Assembly: GCF_001465795.2 (NCBI RefSeq)
Contig: NZ_CP013659.2
Coordinates: 682,001 to 746,000 of the forward strand
Origin: Planococcus rifietoensis
Lineage (GTDB): Bacteria; Bacillota; Bacilli; Bacillales_A; Planococcaceae
Length of the DNA stretch: 64,000 nucleotides
Direction: 5' to 3'
The notes beneath the pieces were generated by a model. That model was not told the origin of the DNA and did no database searches. It saw only the letters and a program-made list of their open reading frames with translations. Shown here piece by piece: positions 1-11,692 of this stretch (position 1 is the first letter of the stretch; every line of letters begins with the position of its first letter). The translations under genes were made by a program, and so were the position numbers.

Positions 1-2
1 CG

Positions 3-962
3 CGCATCGAAGGCAGCAAAGCGTTCGCTAAGGAATTAATGAAGAAATACGATATTCCGACCGCAGCTTATGAAAGTTTTTCAGATACTGAGGCAGCTAT
101 CAACTACATCAAGCTGCAAGGCGCGCCGATCGTCATCAAGGCGGATGGGCTCGCAGCCGGAAAAGGCGTCGTCGTTGCAATAAGCGAACAAGAAGCAATC
201 GATGCCGTAAAGGACATGCTCGACGGCCAGAAATTCGGCGACTCGGGATCGACCGTCGTTATCGAGGAATTTTTGGATGGAGAAGAATTTTCCTTTATGT
301 CCTTCGTCCAAGATGGCAAGATCTATCCGATGGTCATCTCACAAGACCATAAGCGCGCGTTTGATGGCGATAAGGGGCCGAATACGGGCGGCATGGGTGC
401 TTACTCGCCGGTGCCGCAGATTTCGGAATCGGTTGTCGAAGAGACTTTCGCGAAAATTGTCCGCCCGACAATAGAGGCAATGAACAGCGAAGGCACACCG
501 TTCAATGGCATTTTATACGCTGGCATCATTTTGACAGCTGGAGGCCCGAAAGTAATCGAATTCAATGCGCGCTTCGGTGATCCGGAAACGCAAGTGGTCT
601 TGCCGCGCTTGAAAACCGACCTCGGCGCGTTTATTTCGACCATTCTGGACGGGGAAGAAATGGAGCTTGAATGGGATGCGCGCCCTGTGCTCGGTGTCGT
701 CATTGCAGCGGACGGCTATCCGGGAACTGTGGAAAAAGGAGCCGTGTTACCGGAACTGGATGAATTACCGGATGTAACCGTCACCCACGCCGGCACGAAA
801 CGCTCCGAAGGCCGCTTCACTGCTAACGGTGGCCGGGTGTTGCTTGTCGCAGGCAGTGGGGAGACCTTGCAAGACGCCCAAACAAACGTCTATCAAGCAC
901 TCGGTAAAGTGGAGTGGGATGGTTTCTTTTACCGCACAGATATCGGTTGGCGTGCAATCTAA
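3..962 (+). CDS. purD: Phosphoribosylamine-glycine ligase, 5' truncated by window edge
   Basis: This enzyme joins glycine to phosphoribosylamine using ATP, the second step of cytoplasmic purine synthesis. The frame is open from base 3, so about 100 N-terminal residues lie outside the window; the ATG at 39 is internal, because the preceding codons (RIEGSKAFAKEL) match the family. Visible ATP-grasp features are KADGLAAGKGV, GPNTGGMGAYSP and FNARFGDPETQV, the last carrying metal and ATP contacts. It is the last gene of the purine operon in Bacillales, and a hairpin with a T-rich tail follows 20 bases after the stop, in agreement. The identification is firm; only the N-terminus is missing. Confidence 0.96.
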   Translation, partial: RIEGSKAFAKELMKKYDIPTAAYESFSDTEAAINYIKLQGAPIVIKADGLAAGKGVVVAISEQEAIDAVKDMLDGQKFGDSGSTVVIEEFLDGEEFSFMSFVQDGKIYPMVISQDHKRAFDGDKGPNTGGMGAYSPVPQISESVVEETFAKIVRPTIEAMNSEGTPFNGILYAGIILTAGGPKVIEFNARFGDPETQVVLPRLKTDLGAFISTILDGEEMELEWDARPVLGVVIAADGYPGTVEKGAVLPELDELPDVTVTHAGTKRSEGRFTANGGRVLLVAGSGETLQDAQTNVYQALGKVEWDGFFYRTDIGWRAI

Positions 963-982
963 GTGAATAGTTGCTATAATAG

Positions 983-1020
983 AATGACACAATTTCGTCA
1001 CGAAGCTGTGTCATTTTATT
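983..1020 (+). terminator. Terminator after purD
   Basis: The arms aatgacaca (983-991) and tgtgtcatt (1007-1015) pair perfectly. A second small ttcg/cgaa pair lies inside the loop and a T-rich tail follows. It closes the purine operon. A TGcTATAAT extended -10 (972-980) lies immediately before it and could start transcription of the next gene inside the hairpin. Confidence 0.75.
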
Positions 1021-1150
1021 TATGCGGCAACGCGCCGCGGAGGATTTTCACAAGCCCACTTTTACCTCTATTACTAAACTCCAATTTCCACCCAGCATTA
1101 CCCCGGAAGTAACAAAACCAGCAGGGCATTCAAACTCGGAAGGAGCAAAA

Positions 1151-1744
1151 ATGATGAACTGGTATGAAAAACTGAATCAATATTTCCCAGTGGAGGAAAT
1201 GAAATCGAAAGAACATATGGATACGTTGCTGAAGGAAAAAGGCAGTGTCTACTACAAAGATGAGGGCCCGTATCACGTCTTGATGTACGCGGAATTCCCA
1301 AGCTTCTCATTTGTCGACTATTTATTCGTATCGAAAGAATCGCGCGGTATGGGCATCGGCAAGAAAACATTGCAAATGCTTAAGGATAAGAACAAGCCGA
1401 TCATTTTGGAAGTGGAACCGGTCGATTATGAAGACACGGATTCCGAAAAACGCTTGCGCTTTTATGCCCGCGAAGGCTTCGAGCATGCCTCGTCAATCGG
1501 CTATTGCCGCCGTTCACTCGCGACAGGTGAAGAAAACTCGATGGAGATTCTTTACTGGGCGCCGAACGGCGAAACCGAAGAAGAGATTTTCGAAGCGATG
1601 AAGAAAATGTATGAAGACATCCATACGTATAAAGACGAGCATTTCTACGGTGAGTCGTACGATCCAGTTTCTGATGTCTTGACGAGAAAAGAGCAAGACC
1701 AGCAGGATATCCTGAAGCCTTTCAGCGATCCGGTCAATAAATAA
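1151..1744 (+). CDS. GNAT family N-acetyltransferase
   Basis: This is a 197-residue protein with a GNAT fold. The acetyl-CoA binding signature is SKESRGMGIGKKTL at about residues 65-78, preceded by the beta strands typical of the fold, and a second conserved segment RLRFYAREGFE follows. The C-terminal 60 residues are acidic and outside the acetyltransferase core. The ATG at 1151 (followed by another ATG) is preceded by GGAAGGAGC, whereas the frame extends upstream to 1022 without a good ribosome binding site. It stands alone between two terminators. The substrate cannot be told from sequence. Confidence 0.85.
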   Translation: MMNWYEKLNQYFPVEEMKSKEHMDTLLKEKGSVYYKDEGPYHVLMYAEFPSFSFVDYLFVSKESRGMGIGKKTLQMLKDKNKPIILEVEPVDYEDTDSEKRLRFYAREGFEHASSIGYCRRSLATGEENSMEILYWAPNGETEEEIFEAMKKMYEDIHTYKDEHFYGESYDPVSDVLTRKEQDQQDILKPFSDPVNK

Positions 1745-1746
1745 AC

Positions 1747-1779
1747 AAAAATCCACGTCTTAAAGACGTGGATTTTTTA
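1747..1779 (+). terminator. Terminator after GNAT gene
   Basis: A perfect 10-bp stem atccacgtct/agacgtggat has a 3-base loop. It is flanked by AAAA on the left and a T run on the right, so it could work on both strands. Confidence 0.9.
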
Positions 1780-1890
1780 TGTCTAGCACGGCATAAGAGA
1801 GGAGCATTTTCACGTCATTCTCTGTAAAAAAATGCATAATTATGCTAGTATACGATGTATGGATATTGAAGAGAGAGCAGGTGCCTTCGG

Positions 1891-3630
1891 ATGGTAAACC
1901 CTTTATGGAGAAATACAGAAATACGGAAACAATTGAAGATTGTGTCGAAAGAATTGTCCCCGGATCTTGTGCTGACGAATGCCACATATCTGCACGGGAT
2001 ATTTAAAAAATGGATGACCGGAAATATATGGATCAATGGAGACCGCATCATTTATGCAGGGCAAGACATGCCGAAAATCGATGATTCGACAGAAGTTGTG
2101 GATGTCAGCGACAAGTGGATCGTGCCTGGCTATATCGAGCCGCATGTCCATCCGTATCAACTTTACAACCCGCAGCAATTCGCTGATTATGCTGCACAAG
2201 GCGGAACGACCGGGTTCATCTCAGACAACTTGCCATTATTTTTATCATTAGAAAACGAGAAAGCGTTTACATTGCTTGACCGCATGGCGGAGCTGCCATT
2301 TACGTTTTATTGGTGGACGCGATTCGATTCGCAGACCGAACTTGTCGGGGAAGATCAAAAATTCACCTCGAAAGCGGTCGGCGAGTGGCTGGAGCGCCCG
2401 GACGTCATCCTTGGCGGTGAATTGACGGGTTGGCCGAAGCTATTGGCTGGCGACGACCAGATGCTTTATTGGATTCAAAAAGCGAAAATCAGCTTGAAAA
2501 AAATTGAAGGGCATTTCCCGGGAGCTTCCGAGAAGACTTTGGCGCGCATGAAGCTGCTGGGCGCTGACGGGGACCATGAAGCGATGACTGTCGATGAAGT
2601 GGAAATGCGCCTATTGCACGGCTACGGCGTGACATTGCGCCATTCATCGATACGCCCGGATTTACCGCAACTATTGTCAGGGATTGTCGAGCGGGAATTA
2701 AATGTGTTCGATAAATTGATGATGACGACAGACGGCTCGACACCGGTGTTCCATAAAGACGGCGTGATGGATTTGTGCATCCAAATCGCGCTTGACGCCG
2801 GGGTTCCAGCGATCGATGCCTATATGATGGCTTCTTATAACGTGGCACGCTATTACAACTTGACGAGCTTGCACGGTTTGATCGCGACCGGGCGCTATGC
2901 GAACTTGAACATCCTCGATTCGATCGATAACCCTGTGCCGAGCGGCGTGATTTCCAAAGGGGGCTGGCTCAAGCGCGACGGCCAAAAAGTGCGTTCGCTC
3001 GACGATGTGGATTGGTCGGTGCTGCCGGAATTGAATCTCGATTTCGAATTGACCGATGATGATTTCCAGTTTTCAATGCCATTTGGCGTAGACATGGTCA
3101 ATGACGTCATCACCAAACCGTATTCCGTAAGTGTCGACACGAACGTCGAACGCTTGTCGAAAGAACATGGCGAAAGCTTCCTGATGCTGATCGACCGCAA
3201 CGGCAAATGGCGGGTCAATACATTGATCAAAGGATTCGCGACAGAAGTCGACGGATTTGCTTCATCTTACACAAACACAGGAGATATCGTGTTGATCGGC
3301 AAAAGCCGTCAGGATATGTGGCAAGCGTTTGAACGAGTGAAGCGCCTCAAGGGCGGCATCGTCTTGATTGAAGATGGCGAGATAGTTTGCGAATTGCCGC
3401 TTCCTATCGGGGGCATCATGTCTGATTTGCCGATGGAGCCGTTGATGGAGCAGGAAACTGCGTTGAAGAGCGCATTGAAAGAGCGCGGCTATGAACATGG
3501 CGACGCTGTCTATACTTTATTGTTCTTGATGGCGACACATTTGCCGTATGTCCGCATTACCCAAAAAGGGATTTATGACGTCATGAACAAAACGATTCTA
3601 TTTCCGGCATTCATGAGGGGCCAGGGATGA
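1891..3630 (+). CDS. yerA: Adenine deaminase-like amidohydrolase (YerA type)
   Basis: A 579-residue metal-dependent hydrolase of the adenine deaminase superfamily, expected to deaminate adenine or a related base in the cytoplasm. An N-terminal small beta domain (VLTNATYLHG) is followed by the barrel with the HVH metal motif at about residue 90, GGTTG, GHFPGAS near 210, GADGDHEAMT near 225 and TTDGSTP near 278. In classical adenine deaminases the last motif is TDD; here only the first Asp, the usual metal ligand, is kept. This is the YerA branch found next to purD in B. subtilis, whose activity I cannot confirm from sequence. It overlaps yerB by 4 bases (ATGA), so the two are co-translated. 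Confidence 0.88.
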   Translation: MVNPLWRNTEIRKQLKIVSKELSPDLVLTNATYLHGIFKKWMTGNIWINGDRIIYAGQDMPKIDDSTEVVDVSDKWIVPGYIEPHVHPYQLYNPQQFADYAAQGGTTGFISDNLPLFLSLENEKAFTLLDRMAELPFTFYWWTRFDSQTELVGEDQKFTSKAVGEWLERPDVILGGELTGWPKLLAGDDQMLYWIQKAKISLKKIEGHFPGASEKTLARMKLLGADGDHEAMTVDEVEMRLLHGYGVTLRHSSIRPDLPQLLSGIVERELNVFDKLMMTTDGSTPVFHKDGVMDLCIQIALDAGVPAIDAYMMASYNVARYYNLTSLHGLIATGRYANLNILDSIDNPVPSGVISKGGWLKRDGQKVRSLDDVDWSVLPELNLDFELTDDDFQFSMPFGVDMVNDVITKPYSVSVDTNVERLSKEHGESFLMLIDRNGKWRVNTLIKGFATEVDGFASSYTNTGDIVLIGKSRQDMWQAFERVKRLKGGIVLIEDGEIVCELPLPIGGIMSDLPMEPLMEQETALKSALKERGYEHGDAVYTLLFLMATHLPYVRITQKGIYDVMNKTILFPAFMRGQG

Positions 3631-4676
3631 AAAAATGGCTGATCTTGCTTGCTTTGCTGATCGTTGCAGCTGTCTTGGTTGTTTGGCTGGTCGGAAGAGA
3701 ACAAGCGGGAGAGCCGGAAATGCCCGCAACACCACAAGCGCCGGAGAAGCCTGAGGTGCCGGGGGAAGTGCTCACCACAGCCCCGTTCACGGGCATGCAG
3801 GGAAACGGACCGTATGACAGCCGGGCGGTGATGGCGGTCATCAATAATCATCCGGCCGCGCGTCCGCAAACGGGCCTGGTGGAAGCTGATATGGTATTCG
3901 AGTTAATTGCGGAATACAATATCACGCGGTTTTTGGCCTTGTATCAAAGCCAGTTTCCGGTGAACATCGGGCCCGTGCGCAGTGCGCGCGATTATTTTGT
4001 CGAACTGGCCGATGCATATGATGCGTTTTTTGTTGCCCATGGCTATAGCCCGGAAGCGAAACAATTGCTTGATTCGGGAGTGGTCGACCATATCAACGGC
4101 ATGCAGTATGACGGGACTTTGTTCAAGCGTTCATTGGACCGTGTGGCGCCGCACAATTCCTATATCACTTATGAAAACGTCGAACTTGCGATGGAGATGA
4201 CAGACGCTTCATCCAATTACAGCATGAAAGCACCTTATGCTTTCTCTGCACCGGGCAGTAATGATAAACTAGGGGAACAAGCTGCTTCTATAGAAGTAAC
4301 TTATGGCGGAGATCCGCTTTTTGCGAGCAACTATGCTTACGATGCGGAGTCGCAGCTTTACGCCCGGTCATCGGGAGGAACCGCGACTGCAGATAAGGAA
4401 ACTTCACAGCCGATTGAAATCGCCAATGTGCTGGTCATTGAAACAGCGCATGACACGATCGATGCCAAAGGCCGCCAGGAAATCGACTTGACTTCCGGTG
4501 GGCAGGCGTTATTGTTCCGTGAAGGAATAGTGCAGGAAATCACGTGGCGCGCAGAAAATGGCATGCTTGTGCCAGTCGACGAAAATGGGACAGCCGAATT
4601 GACGCAAGGAAAAACCTGGGTCCACATAATTCCAGACTCACCGGGAATTGGCCAGGCGGTTCAGTATAGCCCGTAG
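3627..4676 (+). CDS. yerB: YerB family DUF3048 membrane-anchored protein
   Basis: A 349-residue exported protein. Residues 4-23 form one hydrophobic segment, followed by a Pro/Glu-rich spacer (about 27-48) and the two-part DUF3048 region with VRSARDYFVELADAYDA near 115 and the late GKTWVHIIPD segment. No lipobox cysteine is present, so here the protein appears to be held by an uncleaved signal anchor rather than as a lipoprotein. The function of the family is unknown. The start overlaps the stop of the yerA-like gene as ATGA, the same neighbour order as in B. subtilis. Confidence 0.9.
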   Translation: MKKWLILLALLIVAAVLVVWLVGREQAGEPEMPATPQAPEKPEVPGEVLTTAPFTGMQGNGPYDSRAVMAVINNHPAARPQTGLVEADMVFELIAEYNITRFLALYQSQFPVNIGPVRSARDYFVELADAYDAFFVAHGYSPEAKQLLDSGVVDHINGMQYDGTLFKRSLDRVAPHNSYITYENVELAMEMTDASSNYSMKAPYAFSAPGSNDKLGEQAASIEVTYGGDPLFASNYAYDAESQLYARSSGGTATADKETSQPIEIANVLVIETAHDTIDAKGRQEIDLTSGGQALLFREGIVQEITWRAENGMLVPVDENGTAELTQGKTWVHIIPDSPGIGQAVQYSP

Positions 4677-4713
4677 AAGCGGGATCAATCGAAGAGCAAT
4701 GAAAGGACGTTGA

Positions 4714-5040
4714 ATGTGCATGCAAGTTGATAAGATTAGAGGACCGCAGACCGATCAATTGATCGAAGCGGTGCTGGCATTGGAAAACAAAGAACAAGCC
4801 TATCGATTTTTTGATGATTTGTGCACGATCAGTGAAATCCAATCGTTATCGCAGCGCTTTGAAGTGGCGCATATGCTGCGCTTGAAAAAGACTTACGAAA
4901 AAATCAAGAACGAAACGGGAGCAAGCACAGCGACCATTTCCCGCGTGCGCCGCTGCTTGAATTACGGCAATGACGCATACGAGGAAATGCTTGATGTGCT
5001 GTATCCGGACGAAAAACAAATCGAACTTCCAAAAGATTGA
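4714..5040 (+). CDS. yerC: YerC/YecD family TrpR-like DNA-binding protein
   Basis: A 108-residue helical protein of the TrpR-related YerC family. The helix-turn-helix is in the second half (GASTATISRVRRCLNYG), and the conserved segment YRFFDDLCTISEIQSLSQR precedes it. The role is probably transcriptional control, with unknown target and ligand. The ATG at 4714 has AGGA six bases upstream. An alternative ATG at 4720 gives MQVDKIRG, closer to homolog N-termini as I remember them, but is badly spaced from the ribosome binding site. A terminator begins at the stop codon. Confidence 0.9.
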   Translation: MCMQVDKIRGPQTDQLIEAVLALENKEQAYRFFDDLCTISEIQSLSQRFEVAHMLRLKKTYEKIKNETGASTATISRVRRCLNYGNDAYEEMLDVLYPDEKQIELPKD

Positions 5041-5067
5041 CCAGCGAACGGTGCTGGTCTTTTTTTA
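5039..5067 (+). terminator. Terminator after yerC
   Basis: The stem gaccagc/gctggtc (5039-5045 and 5053-5059) is followed by eight T. The left arm includes the last bases of the yerC stop codon. Confidence 0.9.
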
Positions 5068-5121
5068 TGCGCCAAATCCTTCATTTGTGGATGGATGGGA
5101 ACGGAGTGTTGGCTGATCTTT

Positions 5122-5130
5122 TGTTATAAT
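5122..5130 (+). promoter_or_regulatory. Extended -10 promoter for pcrB-pcrA-ligA
   Basis: TGtTATAAT at 5122-5130 is a perfect extended -10 element 39 bases before the pcrB start. No convincing -35 is visible, as is usual for this promoter type. Confidence 0.6.
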
Positions 5131-5168
5131 GGAAAGATGAAAACCAAAGTACAGTTAGGAGAATACCT

Positions 5169-5870
5169 GTGGACTTTCAAACATGGCGGCATGTCTTTAA
5201 ATTAGACCCTGCAAAACAGATTTCAGATGGACATTTGGAACGAATTTGCGAATCCGGGACTGATGCCATCTTGATTGGCGGAAGTGATGATGTCACACTC
5301 GACAATGTCTTAGAATTGATGACCCGCGTGCGCCGCTATTCGGTGCCGGTGGCGCTTGAAGTGTCGACGGTCGAATCGGTGACGCCGGGCTTCGATTATT
5401 ACTTCATCCCGACAGTGCTCAATAGCAGCGACCCGAAATGGATCAAAGGGCTTCACCACGAGGCGATCCGCGAATACGGAGAGATCATGGATTGGACAGA
5501 GATCGTGCCGGAAGGCTATTGCATTTTGAATCCGGAATGCAAAGCGGCAAGCTTGACCGGAGCAGATGCATCCTTGACCGAAGAGGATGTGCTCGGATAT
5601 GCGCGCATGGCGGAGCATTTTTTCCGGCTCCCCATCTTTTATCTGGAATACAGCGGCATGTACGGTGATCCGGAACTTGTCCGAAAAACCGCATCAGTGC
5701 TGTCTGATACACGGCTGTTTTACGGCGGCGGCATCGATTCGGCGGAGCGCGCCAAGGAAATGGCTAAGCTGAGCGATACGGTCGTTGTTGGCAATATCTT
5801 ATACGAAGATCTAAACAAAGCGCTTGCGACCGTCAAGGCAGTTGCGGAAACGGCTGAGCAATCGTTATAA
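5169..5870 (+). CDS. pcrB: Heptaprenylglyceryl phosphate synthase
   Basis: A TIM-barrel prenyltransferase that joins heptaprenyl diphosphate to glycerol-1-phosphate, giving archaeal-type ether lipid precursors in Bacillales. At 233 residues it has the family length. Characteristic segments are FKLDPAK near the start, [30 protein letters not shown] and the phosphate-binding end [10 protein letters not shown] and VVGNILYED. The start codon is GTG at 5169 with AGGAG eight bases upstream. It lies directly ahead of pcrA and ligA, the conserved pcrB-pcrA-ligA order. Confidence 0.95.
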   Translation: MDFQTWRHVFKLDPAKQISDGHLERICESGTDAILIGGSDDVTLDNVLELMTRVRRYSVPVALEVSTVESVTPGFDYYFIPTVLNSSDPKWIKGLHHEAIREYGEIMDWTEIVPEGYCILNPECKAASLTGADASLTEEDVLGYARMAEHFFRLPIFYLEYSGMYGDPELVRKTASVLSDTRLFYGGGIDSAERAKEMAKLSDTVVVGNILYEDLNKALATVKAVAETAEQSL

Positions 5871-5901
5871 TAATAGGAACAAATGTTCGAGGTGGTGCAC
5901 A

Positions 5902-8118
5902 ATGGAATTAATCACAAAAAACCTGCTGCGGGGGATGAACCCCGAGCAGGAAGAAGCAGTCAAAACAACAGAAGGCCCGCTATTGATAATGGCCGGTGCG
6001 GGATCCGGGAAAACACGCGTGCTGACACATCGCATCGCGTACTTGGTGCTGGAAAAACAAGTCTACCCGTCCAATATCCTAGCAATTACGTTCACCAATA
6101 AAGCGGCGCGCGAAATGCGCAACCGAATCGATGGGCTGCTCGGCCACGGAACAGGCGACCGCATGTGGGTATCGACATTCCACTCGATGTGCGTGCGCAT
6201 CCTGCGCCGCAATATCGACCGGCTCGGCTTTTCGAAAAGCTTCTCGATCTTGGATACGACTGACCAATTGACGGTCATCAAAAATGTCTTGAAGCAGCAA
6301 AATTTAGACCCCAAAAAATACGAACCGCGGACGATGCTGAATGCCATTTCATCGTCGAAAAACGAATGTATCGATGCGGAAACCTTTGCGGCAAACGCCA
6401 ATCAATTCAACCCGTATGAAAAAACGGTCGCGGAAGTGTTCACAGGCTACCAGAAGCGTCTCCAGAAAAACCAGTCGCTCGATTTCGACGATTTGATCAT
6501 GATGACATTGAGGCTCTTTGAAACGGTACCGGATGTGCTGGAATATTATCAGGATAAATTCCACTATATCCATGTCGATGAATACCAAGATACGAACAAC
6601 GCCCAGTACCAACTGGTGCAATTAATGGCGAAGAAATTCAAGAATATTTGTGTTGTCGGCGATTCCGATCAGTCGATTTACCGTTGGCGCGGTGCGGATA
6701 TCACCAATATTCTGTCATTCGAAAAGGATTATCCGGACGCCAAAGTAATCATGCTCGAACAGAATTACCGTTCGACCAAACGCATTTTGCAGGCAGCAAA
6801 TGACGTCATCCAGAAAAACACGAGCCGCTACCCGAAAGAATTGCGCACCGACAACGACGAAGGACCGGCGATCACGCTCCATAAAGCGGGTGATGAGCGC
6901 CAGGAAGCCCAGTACATCGTCCAGACCATCCAAAACCTCATGCAGGAAGAAGGATACAAAACCTCTGACTTCGCCATTCTTTACCGGACCAATGCCCAAT
7001 CGCGTATTTTAGAGGAAATGTTCGTCAAATCGAATATGAGCTATACAATCGTCGGCGGCACGAAGTTCTATGACCGCAAGGAAATCAAGGACTTGCTCGC
7101 GTATTTGCGCTTGATTGCCAATAACGAAGATGACCTGTCGCTCGCGCGCATCATCAATGAACCGAAGCGAGGGATCGGTGCGACGTCATTCGAGAAAATG
7201 GCGCGCTTTGCCATCGAGCAGGACCGCACCATCATGGATTCCTTGCAGGAAGCGGATTTCATGGGCTTGACGGCGAAAACCGCACAGACCGCGCTTGAAT
7301 TCCGTGCGATGATCGCCGGATTCACCGAAATGCAGGAATTTCTGTCGGTGACGGAATTGGTGGAAGAAGTGCTGAAGAAATCCGGTTACCGCCAGATGCT
7401 TCAAAACGACAAGACGATCGAAGGCGAAAGCCGCCTGGAGAACTTGGATGAATTTCTGACCGTGACGCAAGCGTTCGAAAAACAAAGCGATGACAAGTCA
7501 TTGGTAGCGTTCCTGACCGATTTGGCTTTGATTGCGGACATCGATTCACTGGACGAGGAAGAAGAACAAGGCGACGGCCCGATCATCCTCATGACGATGC
7601 ACGCTGCGAAAGGTTTGGAATTCCCGGTCGTGTTTATCGCTGGTTTGGAGGAAAATGTCTTCCCGCACTCGCGTTCGAACAACGACGAGGAAGAATTGGA
7701 AGAAGAACGCCGGCTTGCTTATGTTGGCATCACGCGTGCCGAGAAACGGCTGTATTTGACGCATGCCTCGTCACGGACGATTTTCGGCAAGAGCAATTTC
7801 AATCTGCCATCGCGCTTCATCTCTGAAATTTCGGAAGATCTCATCGAGCAGACGTTTGCCAATCACCGTGCAGGCGCAGCGACGAGTTATAAACAGGCAC
7901 CGAAACGTAAAGCGGTTATAAAGCCTTCCTACCAAGCATCCGGCGGCGATCGGCTGGGCTGGAAAACAGGCGACCGCGCGAAGCATAAAAAATGGGGCAC
8001 AGGCACTGTCGTTAATGTCAAAGGCGACGGCGAACAAACAGAACTCGATATCGCCTTCCCAAGCCCGACAGGCATCAAGCGGCTGCTCGCAAAATTTGCG
8101 CCGATCGAAAAAGAATGA
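5902..8118 (+). CDS. pcrA: ATP-dependent DNA helicase PcrA (UvrD/Rep superfamily 1)
   Basis: A 738-residue 3'-5' helicase acting in repair and in rolling-circle plasmid replication. Motifs in order: Q motif MNPEQEEAV, Walker [16 protein letters not shown], Walker B/motif [23 protein letters not shown], then in the second half [24 protein letters not shown]. The C-terminal tail holds the small Tudor-like segment [17 protein letters not shown] that binds RNA polymerase in PcrA. The start is the ATG at 5902 (MELITKNLL) with GAGGTGG upstream; the frame opens earlier inside the end of pcrB but without support. Followed by ligA after 15 bases. Confidence 0.97.
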   Translation: MELITKNLLRGMNPEQEEAVKTTEGPLLIMAGAGSGKTRVLTHRIAYLVLEKQVYPSNILAITFTNKAAREMRNRIDGLLGHGTGDRMWVSTFHSMCVRILRRNIDRLGFSKSFSILDTTDQLTVIKNVLKQQNLDPKKYEPRTMLNAISSSKNECIDAETFAANANQFNPYEKTVAEVFTGYQKRLQKNQSLDFDDLIMMTLRLFETVPDVLEYYQDKFHYIHVDEYQDTNNAQYQLVQLMAKKFKNICVVGDSDQSIYRWRGADITNILSFEKDYPDAKVIMLEQNYRSTKRILQAANDVIQKNTSRYPKELRTDNDEGPAITLHKAGDERQEAQYIVQTIQNLMQEEGYKTSDFAILYRTNAQSRILEEMFVKSNMSYTIVGGTKFYDRKEIKDLLAYLRLIANNEDDLSLARIINEPKRGIGATSFEKMARFAIEQDRTIMDSLQEADFMGLTAKTAQTALEFRAMIAGFTEMQEFLSVTELVEEVLKKSGYRQMLQNDKTIEGESRLENLDEFLTVTQAFEKQSDDKSLVAFLTDLALIADIDSLDEEEEQGDGPIILMTMHAAKGLEFPVVFIAGLEENVFPHSRSNNDEEELEEERRLAYVGITRAEKRLYLTHASSRTIFGKSNFNLPSRFISEISEDLIEQTFANHRAGAATSYKQAPKRKAVIKPSYQASGGDRLGWKTGDRAKHKKWGTGTVVNVKGDGEQTELDIAFPSPTGIKRLLAKFAPIEKE

Positions 8119-10140
<2,022 letters not shown>

Positions 10141-10152
10141 GGAGATTAGCAT

Positions 10153-11283
10153 ATGAAACGCATTTGGTGGATCCCGATCAGCATCTTGCTGCTTTCGGGA
10201 TGTGTCCCTTCCGGAAATGACGAGGCGGAAGTGATCAACACAGAAGAAGAAGAGGCGGAAACGGCGATCATCCCGAGCATGCAGCTCGATGATCAATATT
10301 ACCGGACGCTGTTGCCGTATAAGCAAAGCGCCACCCGCGGAAAAATCGTCAGCCGGCTGAATTCTCGCTACGATATCAAGGAAGCGGAGCACGGATTATT
10401 GCGCCTATCGCAGCAGCAGTTCTCACCGGATGATTATTATTTCCAGGAAGGCCAAAAAATCACCGATGAAGAAGCTTCGCTGTGGCTCCAACGCGAAAGC
10501 AAAGATAATCCGCAAGGGCTAAACCCGGAGGATGGCCGCAGCCAAGCGGAGACCGACGGCGGCGAACGCCCGCAACCGGAATTGCTGGCGCATATCCTTG
10601 AGCAAAATTACCTCGTCAAAACCGAGGAAGACAAAATTCGTCTTGGCGGGGTTTCCATCGGACTTGCCATGAATACGGTTTATTATAGTTCGACGGACGA
10701 CATCCCCTACGAAGAATCGATTCCTCAAGATCAGATTGCTGAAGAAGGCAAACGGATGGCTGATGAAATCGTCAAGCGCTTAAGGGAGAAAGAAGGAATG
10801 GCGGATGTGCCGATCCTCGTCGCTTTATTCGCACAAAACAGCCGCAACGCGATGACACCCGGCACATACTTCTCTTACGGCGCTGCCCCGAAAGGCGAGA
10901 CCGAAGTGGCGAACTGGAATGATGTCGACGAAGAGTATGTCGTATTCCCGACTTCTGGGACGGACGAGCAATACCGGGATATCGATACGGCGTTCCGCAA
11001 CTTCAAGCAAGACGTCGAATTGTATTTCTCGAATTTCACGAGCGTCATCGGCAAAGGCTTCTATCAAAGCGGCCAATTGCAGGAGATGAAAATCGAAATC
11101 CCGATCCAGTTTTATGGCTCGGCTGAAGTGATCGGCTTTACGCAATACGTCACCGGCCTGATCTTGGATCATTTCCCAGACGACATCCAAATTGAAGTGA
11201 ACGTCACGTCGACCAACGGCGCGGAAGCACTCATTTTACGGAAAGCCGGGGAAACGGAACCGGTTGTCCATATTTACGAGTAA
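10153..11283 (+). CDS. camS: CamS family sex pheromone lipoprotein precursor
   Basis: A 376-residue lipoprotein: the signal peptide ends at the lipobox LLSGC (Cys 17), so it is exported and attached to the outer face of the membrane. An acidic low-complexity spacer follows, then the CamS domain (QLDDQYYRTLLPYK, ARFNRFD-like region, VPILVALFAQ, YGSAEVIGFTQYVTG). In enterococci and staphylococci the signal peptide of this family is the source of the cAM373-type plasmid pheromone; the body of the protein has no established function. The gene lies 12 bases after ligA with an AAGGAG site, as in other Bacillales. Confidence 0.92.
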   Translation: MKRIWWIPISILLLSGCVPSGNDEAEVINTEEEEAETAIIPSMQLDDQYYRTLLPYKQSATRGKIVSRLNSRYDIKEAEHGLLRLSQQQFSPDDYYFQEGQKITDEEASLWLQRESKDNPQGLNPEDGRSQAETDGGERPQPELLAHILEQNYLVKTEEDKIRLGGVSIGLAMNTVYYSSTDDIPYEESIPQDQIAEEGKRMADEIVKRLREKEGMADVPILVALFAQNSRNAMTPGTYFSYGAAPKGETEVANWNDVDEEYVVFPTSGTDEQYRDIDTAFRNFKQDVELYFSNFTSVIGKGFYQSGQLQEMKIEIPIQFYGSAEVIGFTQYVTGLILDHFPDDIQIEVNVTSTNGAEALILRKAGETEPVVHIYE

Positions 11284-11298
11284 GTCTGTAATTTAAAG

Positions 11299-11318
11299 GG
11301 GCAGCCAGCTGGCTGTCT
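11299..11318 (+). terminator. Weak hairpin between camS and gatC
   Basis: The arms gggcagcca/tggctgtct pair with two G-T wobbles and almost no loop. The T tract begins eight bases later, so termination is probably partial. Confidence 0.4.
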
Positions 11319-11339
11319 CTATTCATTTTTTTAGAAAAA

Positions 11340-11348
11340 TGGTATGAT
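11340..11348 (+). promoter_or_regulatory. Extended -10 promoter for gatCAB
   Basis: TGgTATGAT lies 36 bases ahead of the gatC start. I see no close -35 match. Confidence 0.5.
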
Positions 11349-11383
11349 AGACCGTATGTTTATTGAATCCGGAGGTGTAGAAA

Positions 11384-11674
11384 ATGGCGAAAATGACAAA
11401 AGAAGAAGTAATCGAAGTGGCCCACTTGGCGCGTTTGGCAATTACCGATGAGGAAGCTGTGCATTTTGCGGATCAATTGGAAGCGATCACCAATGCGATG
11501 GAATTGCTGAATGAATTGGATACGGAAAATGTAGAACCGACGACGCATGTATTGCCGCTGGTCAATGTGATGCGCGAAGACAAGTCGATCGAAGGCTTGC
11601 CGCGTGAATTGGTAATGAAAAACGTAAAAGAACATGAAGGCGGACAAGTGCGTGTGCCAACGATTCTGGACTGA
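11384..11674 (+). CDS. gatC: Asp-tRNA(Asn)/Glu-tRNA(Gln) amidotransferase subunit C
   Basis: The small stabilising subunit of the GatCAB complex, which converts misacylated Glu-tRNA(Gln) and Asp-tRNA(Asn) to the correct amide forms. At 96 residues it has the family length. The start region [13 protein letters not shown] and the segment [20 protein letters not shown] are diagnostic. It begins after GGAGGTG, and gatA follows 18 bases after the stop. It is the first gene of a three-gene operon with its own extended -10 promoter. Confidence 0.96.
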   Translation: MAKMTKEEVIEVAHLARLAITDEEAVHFADQLEAITNAMELLNELDTENVEPTTHVLPLVNVMREDKSIEGLPRELVMKNVKEHEGGQVRVPTILD

Positions 11675-11692
11675 TTGTGAGGAGGGAAAAAG

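Noticed and set aside
11284..11383. T-box leader for gatCAB
   Set aside because: The interval is only 100 bases and lacks the T-box core TGGNACCGCG.
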